A stretch of DNA of 35,323 nucleotides from a virus, in IMG/VR virus record IMGVR_UViG_3300040801_000642, positions 1-35,323 of that record; one strand, 5' to 3'. Positions 29,153 to 35,323 of this stretch are shown one piece after another; the first letter of the stretch is position 1, and each line of letters opens with the position of its first letter. Under the pieces are notes generated by a model. That model worked only from the letters and a program-made list of their open reading frames with translations, ran no database searches and was not told where the DNA came from. The translations under genes were made by a program, and so were the position numbers.

Positions 29153-29455
29153 TTAAGGATCAAATAAACAACCACAAGATTGAATACGTCCTCTTAATAA
29201 ATCGAGTTTCTTGATTACTTTGATATTTCCACAATCGCATTTACAGGTATAATAAGGACGGTTATTCTCTTTATTATAAAAGGTCAGAACAGTTAATTTA
29301 CCGAACTTTCTGTTTATTATTGGATCTTCCATTAATTGATAAAATTCATCACAAAATTCACATGCCATTTCATTGCATTTATTATCATAACGGTAATTAT
29401 TGAATAACTTGCAATAGAAACCGGATTTGATTTTGAGTTTGTATCGTTTAATCAT
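29153..29455 (-). CDS. Protein with CKCDCGN zinc-finger module of mobile-nuclease type, 100 aa
   Basis: Residues 60-100 read FGKLTVLTFYNKENNRPYYT, CKCDCGNIKVIKKLDLLRGR and SCGC. This is the zinc-binding FG.LTV..(x)n.W.C.CDCGN....LL.G...SCGC domain found before HNH/AP2 modules in phage endonucleases. No HNH part follows. The N-terminal part has four other cysteines. It may be a remnant of a mobile nuclease or an independent regulator. It overlaps the end of the exported 91-residue gene by 8 bases. Confidence 0.65.
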   Translation of the reverse strand: MIKRYKLKIKSGFYCKLFNNYRYDNKCNEMACEFCDEFYQLMEDPIINRKFGKLTVLTFYNKENNRPYYTCKCDCGNIKVIKKLDLLRGRIQSCGCLFDP

Positions 29456-29723
29456 CTGTCTTGGTCATTTTACGATGCTGACGCTTGTTTGGACTAAAAG
29501 GTTCATAGGTGTATTTTTCTCTCAAATACTGTTTCTTGATCAGTTTTCTTTCTATTTCATCATTGATGTGTTGAATGAATCTTGCACTTGGAGAGTTTTC
29601 CCAAGTAAAATCCCTTGTTCTAATATTCGTTTCTTCATAAGACCAATCTTTGGCACTTTGTTCATTTTCATCAGCATATACATTGGAAACAATCACAAAC
29701 ATTATAATAAAGATGTATTTCAT
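29448..29723 (-). CDS. Exported hypothetical protein, 91 aa
   Basis: A signal peptide is clear (MKYIFIIMFVIVSNVYADEN, cleavage after YA), followed by a charged, helical mature protein of about 73 residues ending in basic KRQHRKMTKTDD. Gene order among FN3-like exported genes suggests an envelope or tail-related role. Not recognised. Confidence 0.65.
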   Translation of the reverse strand: MKYIFIIMFVIVSNVYADENEQSAKDWSYEETNIRTRDFTWENSPSARFIQHINDEIERKLIKKQYLREKYTYEPFSPNKRQHRKMTKTDD

Positions 29724-29815
29724 GGTTTGATCCTTTCGTCGGGGAATTGGTTAAGGTTGATACTTCAATTTCTCTCTATCCACGATTTCTTTTACGGCTT
29801 CTATTATCTCTGAAA

Positions 29816-30154
29816 TCAGACGTAAATAATAGAAGCGTTCGTAGGAGGGTCCGGGGCAACAAAGTCCAGGGCAACGTCTTCCAAACCTTCCGTTAATAAA
29901 GCTGATTCGTTTCCGGCATCATCAACCGATGCAATACCCAAATTATAATGCCCATCAATTGATTCTTCAAACGCAAGAGTGGAAATATCAATCTCGACTT
30001 GACCGTTTGCATTGATAGGTGGATTATCAATATAAACTTTGGGTGATTGATGGGAAAGCACCAAATTCTCTGGTTCGTAATAAAGATTGTAGCCAACAAC
30101 ATCGGGTGAACCAGAAGGGGTGAAACGAAGGATTGCCTTTTTGGGATCTGCCAT
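29816..30154 (-). CDS. Fibronectin-III-like protein, 112 aa
   Basis: The sequence VGYNLYYEPENL ... GHYNLGIASVDDAGNESALL ... VALDFVAPDPPTNA follows the FN3 strand pattern: YN.YY, then Y.LG..SVD.AGNES, and a P.PPTN end. No signal peptide, so it may be a virion protein. The DFVAPDPP end resembles DFTPPAIP of the exported protein at 28243-28743, suggesting common ancestry. SD AAGGAG before ATG 30154. Confidence 0.7.
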   Translation of the reverse strand: MADPKKAILRFTPSGSPDVVGYNLYYEPENLVLSHQSPKVYIDNPPINANGQVEIDISTLAFEESIDGHYNLGIASVDDAGNESALLTEGLEDVALDFVAPDPPTNASIIYV

Positions 30155-30272
30155 TTATGAATCTCCTTATAGAATTAATGATTGTTTACTAAGTAAGCTG
30201 TGTAATCCCTCCTTTCTTATTGTATTCTACTCCAAACGATCTTTGTTTATTCAATTGTTATACTCCCATAAA

Positions 30273-30755
30273 TTAATCAATATATTCAAAAGAATACCCT
30301 TTAACAGATTTATTTCCATAAAGCTTTTTTAAACATTTGTTTATACTCCTATAATTACATCCAATCAATTTAGCTATTCTACGTTGACTTTTAGCAATTA
30401 TTGTTATTTGTAAATATCTATTAATTGCTTTAAATCTCCTATTAGATGTTTTATTATGCCATTGATCACTAAATTTAATAAAAGTACAATTTATTCTATT
30501 ATAATTACCATTAACATTTATTCTTTCAATAGATGGTTTTCTAATTTTCAACTGTTTAATAGTATATAAATATTCAAAATACATATCTTCTTTAAATCCC
30601 ATAAAGGATTCCCATTTGGGATCATAAGATATTCCCCTACCTCCATAATGACAATAACTTTTATCTGTTAAACTATTACATCTTTTCTTTATTCCTTTCC
30701 ATATTTCATAAAATCGAGTTTTAGACATTCCATGTGATTTATTATATAAAGACAT
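30273..30755 (-). CDS. AP2/HNH-type homing endonuclease-like protein, second copy
   Basis: ATG 30755 overlaps the stop of the FN3-like gene as TAATG. The 160-residue product has MSKTRFYEIWKGIKKRCN, YCHYGGRGISYDPKWESFMG, FKEDMY, then IERINVNGNYNRINC, the same layout as 160-663. The C-terminal region (QRRIAKLIGCNYRSINKCLK) looks like a helix-turn-helix. Compared with copy 1 it keeps YGGRGI but has INC.FIKFSDQW in place of NCRFVT. Base composition is more AT-rich than the neighbours. Likely an inserted mobile gene. Confidence 0.75.
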   Translation of the reverse strand: MSLYNKSHGMSKTRFYEIWKGIKKRCNSLTDKSYCHYGGRGISYDPKWESFMGFKEDMYFEYLYTIKQLKIRKPSIERINVNGNYNRINCTFIKFSDQWHNKTSNRRFKAINRYLQITIIAKSQRRIAKLIGCNYRSINKCLKKLYGNKSVKGYSFEYID

Positions 30756-31366
30756 TATTCTACCGTTATAGTTGCATTGGAAGCCGAAGAAGGATAGGCG
30801 TATAACCACCATCCTTGTTGTTTCATGGTGTTATCATCCTGAGTTACTACACCATCATCTTTTGAATTTACGTATTTACTGCAAAGACCTCTTTGTGATT
30901 TTGCTGCATTTTTCATATCTGCAAGAGTTGCATTGTCATTCCACCAGACACCAGCATCACAGACACCACCATTTGTATCGGGATGTACCAATTGTTTCAA
31001 TTCAGCTAAAGTGGTCTTTTTATCTATTTCTGCTTTAAATGCATCTGAAAGTGGTTCAAGTACTGCTCTTACATATAATTCATAATGACCGGATCGTGGC
31101 ATCTTGAATTTCAATGAAACACTATCGCCGCTTTCCGGTTGTGGTATTTTAGCAGCTAAAGCCTTTTCTTTATGTTCATAATGATACAAATAAAGATCAT
31201 AGGAAGTTGCTTCAGGAACTTTATCCCAAGCAACTGTTACATCATTTGATGATTGATAAACATAAAGAAACAGGTTTTCAACTACAACTCCTGCACCAAA
31301 TGCAGAACTGAAATTCAAAAACAAGGTAATTAGGAGGATGGACACCAAATTGGATATTCTTGCCAT
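30755..31366 (-). CDS. Exported FN3-like protein, 203 aa
   Basis: Signal peptide at residues 1-24 (SNLVSILLITLFLNFSSAFG) then an FN3 domain (VTVAWDKVPEATSYDLYLYH ... SGHYELYVRAV). Residues 105-203 form a second part with CDAGVWWNDNATLADMKNAA and GWWLYAYPSSASNATITVE, perhaps an Ig-like or binding module. Its start overlaps the cupin gene's end by 37 bases; SD GGGAG before ATG 31366. A surface or tail role is likely. Confidence 0.7.
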   Translation of the reverse strand: MARISNLVSILLITLFLNFSSAFGAGVVVENLFLYVYQSSNDVTVAWDKVPEATSYDLYLYHYEHKEKALAAKIPQPESGDSVSLKFKMPRSGHYELYVRAVLEPLSDAFKAEIDKKTTLAELKQLVHPDTNGGVCDAGVWWNDNATLADMKNAAKSQRGLCSKYVNSKDDGVVTQDDNTMKQQGWWLYAYPSSASNATITVE

Positions 31367-31788
31367 ATTTCACTCCCATTGTTGACTTTCATTGAATTGG
31401 TTATTCGAATACTGTCATCATCATCATGAAATGTTGATACTTCGATAATTCTTGTGATCTCTGAAATACCGCTGAAACAATGTTCTGTTCTTGGAGGTAA
31501 ATGAATTGATCTTCCATTGGGAATTATGAATTGATTAAAATCAAATTGATTTCCCCATTGAAAAAGACACATACCTTCCAAGAAATAGAATGTTTCATCT
31601 TTATCAATATGGTAATGCAAGGAACATTGATGATCCTTCTTGAGAATAAGAAGTTTGGAACAATACAATTCATTATTGACGATTACAACTTCCCACCCCC
31701 ATACCTTCTCAATCACTTCAGGTTCAACGGGATTACTTAAAGCAATGTTGGTCAGTTCTGTTTTTAGTGTTGTATTCCACATGCTCAT
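31330..31788 (-). CDS. Cupin protein, phosphomannose-isomerase-type/sugar-related
   Basis: A single cupin barrel: CSLHYHIDKDETFYFLEGMC at about 55-74 supplies the first motif (His58, His60, Glu65), and PNGRSIHLPPRTEHCFSG at about 90-107 the second (His103). It ends IIEVSTFHDDDDSIR, as in mannose-6-phosphate isomerase-type cupins (IEVS..H...D..R). N-terminal KVWGWE also fits. Such proteins bind or isomerise sugar phosphates. It stands between surface-glycan-type genes and FN3 genes, consistent with a role in sugar supply for the host envelope or virion. Confidence 0.75.
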   Translation of the reverse strand: MSMWNTTLKTELTNIALSNPVEPEVIEKVWGWEVVIVNNELYCSKLLILKKDHQCSLHYHIDKDETFYFLEGMCLFQWGNQFDFNQFIIPNGRSIHLPPRTEHCFSGISEITRIIEVSTFHDDDDSIRITNSMKVNNGSEIWQEYPIWCPSS

Positions 31789-31793
31789 TATTA

Positions 31794-32021
31794 TTATCTC
31801 TCCAATGAAATTTCAGCTTTGGAATTCATAACCGGACTGATTTTCTGTTCAGATACCCAATCCAGAAATCCTTGAAGATAACCACAAGCATCGTATTGAA
31901 GATCAAAGAGTAATTTATGACCTTCATGTTTTGTATTATACCAAATACCGTTTCTACGTCCCTGAATAACCCATTTCTTGATCTTGTAGTCTCTGCTGAC
32001 TCTCAGACTTCCACGTTTCAT
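31794..32021 (-). CDS. Hypothetical protein, 75 aa
   Basis: Basic N-terminus (MKRGSLRVSRDYKIKKWVIQ), then KLLFDLQYDACGYLQGFLDW and an acidic end. Strand-helix pattern, single Cys. It lies 6 bases upstream of the cupin start. Not recognised. Confidence 0.55.
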   Translation of the reverse strand: MKRGSLRVSRDYKIKKWVIQGRRNGIWYNTKHEGHKLLFDLQYDACGYLQGFLDWVSEQKISPVMNSKAEISLER

Positions 32022-32036
32022 CTTTTCACCTGTTAT

Positions 32037-32420
32037 CTATCGTTTATATTGCTTTAATTGATTCTGCCAATCTTTGGTTTTTCTCCAATTCAATTCATCT
32101 TGAGATGGTCCTTTGGGTGATTCTGTAATATCTGTAAATCTTTGTGGAATTGGGACATCCATATCAGTCTTTTTTCCACTAAATTGCTCTTTCATTGATT
32201 TCTGTTTCATGAAAGCCCTGGTTTCATCATCCAGAACATCAGGAAATACATTATAGAAATCAATAAGCTTTTGAACCTTCTCTTTTTCAATGAATTCAAT
32301 CTTCTTACCGGATTTAAACCAAATTACAATAACCATGTCATCTTGATTAACTACAGCTTCTACATGATCCCAATTGACCAGGATATTACCAATACGATTG
32401 ATAGCAGGTGTGTTGTTCAT
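32037..32420 (-). CDS. Hypothetical protein, 127 aa
   Basis: The first 60 residues are strand-rich (INRIGNILVNWDHVEAVVNQ; IVIWFKSGKKIEFIEKEKVQ), resembling a small domain of the IN.(x)I.(x)V.(x)V.F.(x)G....(x)..(A)...L type often seen in phages. The rest is charged and probably disordered. It ends 16 bases before the 75-residue gene. Not recognised. Confidence 0.55.
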   Translation of the reverse strand: MNNTPAINRIGNILVNWDHVEAVVNQDDMVIVIWFKSGKKIEFIEKEKVQKLIDFYNVFPDVLDDETRAFMKQKSMKEQFSGKKTDMDVPIPQRFTDITESPKGPSQDELNWRKTKDWQNQLKQYKR

Positions 32421-32422
32421 TG

Positions 32423-33385
32423 TTAATTTCCTTTTATAAATGGTACAATATCGTAAACTTCTTTGCCTACTTTTTCTAAATCGACATATTCTCCCAATTT
32501 CATATCATAGGAAACAAAGTGTATTCCTGCACCTTTAATATCTGTATTGAATTTTCTATGATATGATAATCCTACCCAATATCCTCCTTTCTCTTTGTCT
32601 TCACAAAGACCTCTTGTGAATCCATTTAATTTAGCTGATTTGTTATTGGTTATATCCCTTATCATGAATTCACTACTTTCACAAAAAAGGAGATTATCTC
32701 TACTATCAACCATAATTGAATGAGGTTGTTTACAATTTGAATAAACCTTTTCCAATTTCTTGAGATTATAGATCGCACCTGATTCCACTTTTCCATTTTC
32801 TCTCCAATTTGCATCTCTGATCTTTTTAGCTCCGTCTAATTGGAAATCGAGAAACATTGAAACATAAATGTCACCATTATAACTTAAAACACAATTATTA
32901 TGAAAAGAATCATCGTGTAAATATTCTTCATTCCAATTATAATTGACTCTTTCTTGGTTGGTTAAGAAATCGAAATATATATCTTCTGTAACAACTTCAG
33001 TTTCATGCGTTGTAATAATAGAGATTGAATCATTTTGTGTTGAATTAGCCAATATCAGATTATATATACCCTGTTTACCATATGAGGTTATGCTATGAAC
33101 TGCTTTTGAATACTTCAAATCATTGATTCTGGCTTTACCTGTATTGATATTTCTGATGATTAATTTACTTCCAACTCTATGTTCTTTTGCCAAACAAACA
33201 CCATACCAATAATTGTTAAGATAACACATCCCGGTTCCACGTACCATATTATAAGTGTTTCCAGGTGCGTGATCGAAGTTTAGAAAATAGCTCTTATTTC
33301 GATCATTGGTATCATAAATATAAAAGAATCTATTTATGTCATTGACACTATCATTCTCAGCCATCAAGCTAATAAGAATTTGCAT
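32423..33385 (-). CDS. Beta-propeller protein, DUF4915-like
   Basis: A 320-residue strand-rich protein with repeated blade-like segments: GTGMCYLNNYWYGVCLAKEH, QPHSIMVDSRDNLLFCESSE, FTRGLCEDKEKGGYWVGLSY and IHFVSYDMKLGEYVDLE. The PHS....(x).LL.C.S and G..RGL....(x)..WVG.S.(x)R phrases recall the DUF4915/TIGR03032 family, often near sulphotransferase or polysaccharide genes. Start is uncertain: ATG 33385 overlaps the methyltransferase end by 17 bases and lacks a clear SD; ATG 33364 is an alternative. Probably part of the surface-glycan group. Confidence 0.55.
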   Translation of the reverse strand: MQILISLMAENDSVNDINRFFYIYDTNDRNKSYFLNFDHAPGNTYNMVRGTGMCYLNNYWYGVCLAKEHRVGSKLIIRNINTGKARINDLKYSKAVHSITSYGKQGIYNLILANSTQNDSISIITTHETEVVTEDIYFDFLTNQERVNYNWNEEYLHDDSFHNNCVLSYNGDIYVSMFLDFQLDGAKKIRDANWRENGKVESGAIYNLKKLEKVYSNCKQPHSIMVDSRDNLLFCESSEFMIRDITNNKSAKLNGFTRGLCEDKEKGGYWVGLSYHRKFNTDIKGAGIHFVSYDMKLGEYVDLEKVGKEVYDIVPFIKGN

Positions 33386-34064
33386 AGTACAATACCATCG
33401 AAGTCCCTTCTATATGAGTAAAATTCCAGGCATCAATTGATTCTGCATAGATTTCATTCAAGGCTTTGGTTACTCCCGGCCAGCCATGATAATCATGCCA
33501 TAAAATGAAACCTTTGTTTTTTATGCATTTAAATGCATTATGTGAATCATTCAATGTATTTTCATATGTATGAGATGCATCCACAAAGATAAAATCAAAA
33601 TGTCTCAAATATTGATTTATAGGGAAATCAGCAGAATCCATCCAAAACTGATTTATCTTCTTTCTGATAAGTGGATACTTCTCATATAGTTTTCCTGTTT
33701 TACCAACATAACCCAATTCATCATTTTCATCTGTTTTGTTTATTCCTTCCAATGGAAATCTGGTTTTATCCTTTAATTCAACTGGAAGATCAACAGTTAT
33801 GATTTTAGCATATTCTTTAGTATTTACTGCGATGTTGGTTGTGGTTCGTCCATTGAAAGTACCAAATTCAAGAATACTTGTTGGATTGCAATTCTTGCAC
33901 AATAAACAAATAACAACCATTTCATATAAGGATATGTTTCCACTTTGATAATTCACTTCAGACATATCAAATGGAATTATATTGAAAGGTTTGCTTATTT
34001 GTTCAAAGAAGTCTTTGATACTATGAGTTGGAATAAAAGGTAAGGTTTTTGATTCAGGTTGCAT
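33369..34064 (-). CDS. Class I SAM-dependent methyltransferase (Methyltransf_24-like)
   Basis: Motif I SILEFGTFNGRTTTNIA lies near 63-79, IITVDLP at about 89-95, FDFIFVDASHTYENTLND at about 156-173 and FILWHDYHGWPGVTKAL at about 186-202. This is the order of Methyltransf_24/cephalosporin hydroxylase-type methyltransferases, which often act on sugars and glycans. It overlaps the zinc-finger gene by 11 bases and the propeller gene by 17 bases. Substrate unknown; the HldE and cupin neighbours point to surface sugars. Confidence 0.75.
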   Translation of the reverse strand: MQPESKTLPFIPTHSIKDFFEQISKPFNIIPFDMSEVNYQSGNISLYEMVVICLLCKNCNPTSILEFGTFNGRTTTNIAVNTKEYAKIITVDLPVELKDKTRFPLEGINKTDENDELGYVGKTGKLYEKYPLIRKKINQFWMDSADFPINQYLRHFDFIFVDASHTYENTLNDSHNAFKCIKNKGFILWHDYHGWPGVTKALNEIYAESIDAWNFTHIEGTSMVLYYANSY

Positions 34065-34380
34065 ATGTTATTTTCTCCTTGACCCGATCAATTGCTGCTT
34101 GCTTTTCAGCTACCTTTGATTCCAGCTTGTTTCGGTAGCTTGTTCTGTTTTGTACTCTTTTACATTTAATACAAATCAGGTTTCTTTGTTTTACAGCCCA
34201 TTTGGGCCAATTCTTTCCTTCAACCAATGAATCCCCACAGAATTTACATTTGGGTACTCTTATATCTTTAGTGATGTTTCTCTTGTGAGCGCCGCCGATA
34301 TGACCATCCAGTTTCTTCTTCTCAAAGAATACTTGATCACAATGAGGACATTTAAACTCCCCGTACTGTTTCTTCATCAT
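34054..34380 (-). CDS. C2H2 plus Cys4 zinc-finger protein, 108 aa
   Basis: ATG 34380 is preferred (AAGG about 9 bases upstream); 34386 and 34407 are in-frame alternatives. It begins MMKKQYGEF, then CPHCDQVFFEKKKLDGHIGG ending AH, a C2H2 finger. CKFCGDSL ... CIKCK follows as a Cys4 finger, then a basic coiled C-terminus. Fingers of this make-up are common in small phage and HNH-associated proteins. It starts inside the last codons of HldE. Likely nucleic-acid binding. Confidence 0.65.
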   Translation of the reverse strand: MMKKQYGEFKCPHCDQVFFEKKKLDGHIGGAHKRNITKDIRVPKCKFCGDSLVEGKNWPKWAVKQRNLICIKCKRVQNRTSYRNKLESKVAEKQAAIDRVKEKITYAT

Positions 34381-35323
34381 AACCATTTTCCTTAATGTTA
34401 TTTGCAATTTGCTTCAATATTTCTGTTGTGCTTAATCCTTCTATTAGAGGTACAATTTTAACTTCCCTGTCAATTATCTGCATAAAGTTACCTCCGACAA
34501 CTTTATCAATTGTGTAATCACCCCCTTTCACCAATACATCTGGAACTATCTTTTTAATCAATGATAAAGGTGTATCTTCATCAAAAACAGTTACAGCATC
34601 TACTCCAACAATATTTGAAATAATTGCTGCTCTTTGATCTTCAGATATAATCGGTCTGCTGCTTCCTTTTATCCTTTTAATTGATTTATCTGAATTGATT
34701 GCAACAATTAACTTATCGCCACTTTTTGATGCTTCATTGATAACAAATATGTGTCCTGCGTGTAAAATATCAAAGCATCCATTTGTAAAAGCAACTCTTA
34801 AACCTTGTTCTTTCCAATTGTTTACAACGTCAACCAATCTTTCCTGATCCATTACTCTTGTGGTACATTTCATGTTCTGGTTGTTGATTTCTCGTTCCAA
34901 TTCCGCATAAGTAATAGCCTGGGTTCCTACCTTTTTAATCACAACCTTAGCAGCGGAATTTGCCAGTTTTATTGCTTCCCGGTAGTTACAATAGCCACTT
35001 GTAATTGATAAAGCAAAAGTAGATATAACAGTATCCCCGGCACCGGAAACATCAAAGACCTCCTGGGCATCGGTCAATACATTGAAATGTTCATTATTGT
35101 TTATAAAACTAATTCCCTGTTTTCCTTTTGTAATTAAAAGGTAATTCAATGTAAAATCGTTTATGATTTCCTTTGCAGCTTGAACAATGTTCTTATTACA
35201 GGTAAGGGTAATATCCTCAGAAACCATTTGCTGAAACTCTCTGAGATTTGGAGTTAAACAGGTAGCCCGATCATATTTACCCCATGAAACACCTTTTGGA
35301 TCAACAAATATGGGAATATTATA
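34352..35323 (-). CDS. hldE: Bifunctional heptose-7-phosphate kinase / heptose-1-phosphate adenylyltransferase, partial (N-terminus beyond window)
   Basis: The reading frame continues past an in-frame ATG at 35227 to the window edge: the last 32 codons read IPIFVDPKGVSWGKYDRATC then LTPN, a typical PfkB-kinase segment. So the gene is cut by the edge and 323 residues are visible. The kinase ends with DVSGAGDTV (anion-hole GAGD). The second domain has TNGCFDILHAGHIFVINEAS, the HxGH nucleotidyltransferase motif, and INSD..(x)IKG..RP. HldE makes ADP-heptose precursor for LPS core in Gram-negative bacteria. A phage copy could change host surface or virion sugars. Confidence 0.88.
   Translation of the reverse strand, partial: YNIPIFVDPKGVSWGKYDRATCLTPNLREFQQMVSEDITLTCNKNIVQAAKEIINDFTLNYLLITKGKQGISFINNNEHFNVLTDAQEVFDVSGAGDTVISTFALSITSGYCNYREAIKLANSAAKVVIKKVGTQAITYAELEREINNQNMKCTTRVMDQERLVDVVNNWKEQGLRVAFTNGCFDILHAGHIFVINEASKSGDKLIVAINSDKSIKRIKGSSRPIISEDQRAAIISNIVGVDAVTVFDEDTPLSLIKKIVPDVLVKGGDYTIDKVVGGNFMQIIDREVKIVPLIEGLSTTEILKQIANNIKENGYDEETVRGV

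Noticed and set aside
35228-35323. ATG 35227 as true start of hldE
   Set aside because: The frame stays open upstream to the window edge and encodes conserved kinase sequence (DPKG, LTPN), so the start lies outside the window.

Overview
The window reads as a piece of a large, AT-rich tailed-phage genome. It has tightly packed short genes almost all on the minus strand, many ATGA or TAATG start/stop overlaps, strong Shine-Dalgarno (SD) sites, a phage-type family A DNA polymerase carrying a uracil-DNA-glycosylase-like domain, two AP2/HNH-type homing-endonuclease-like genes, a tRNA-Leu(UAA), and many small families known only from phages. A heptose kinase/adenylyltransferase (HldE) and other surface-sugar-type genes at the right edge suggest a Gram-negative host. 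That host assignment is inference.

Layout, left to right. 1-2950: end of the replication/regulation block, with a DUF1257/Ycf35-like protein (cut by the window edge), an HNH-type gene, a CxxCxxCC protein, a Lar-like zinc protein and a Ycf46-like AAA+ ATPase. 2966-6349: a DNA polymerase A split into two genes (UDG-like plus 3'-5' exonuclease; polymerase domain) with an unrelated 212-residue gene between them. 6438-8524: an acidic multi-module protein and a coiled-coil protein behind a consensus sigma70 promoter. 8639-21332: an array of about 29 small, mostly uncharacterised minus-strand genes, including several tiny membrane proteins and widespread phage-conserved hypotheticals. These genes share a stereotyped leader and start context, and in the right half are separated by individual promoters and hairpins. 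21333-24162: a regulatory island with a divergent intergenic region full of inverted repeats, the only two plus-strand genes, terminators, and about 0.75 kb of non-coding degenerate tandem repeats. 24163-35323: a second long minus-strand block with zinc-ribbon proteins, a J-domain protein, tRNA-Leu, exported and fibronectin-III-like proteins (probably virion or surface), a second HNH-type gene, and a surface-glycan group (cupin, beta-propeller, methyltransferase, HldE) that runs off the right edge.

The most unusual large-scale signal is extreme enrichment of the palindrome CAATTG (and of ATTG/CAAT generally) between about 9 and 23.4 kb, in genes and spacers alike. By eye there are about 24 copies in 20,041-21,660 and 7 in 23,271-23,400, but only one in 31,001-33,000. 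The split polymerase, the repeated hairpin families between small genes and the 21.3-24.2 kb island are the other points most worth following up. No database search was possible; all family names rest on motif recognition.
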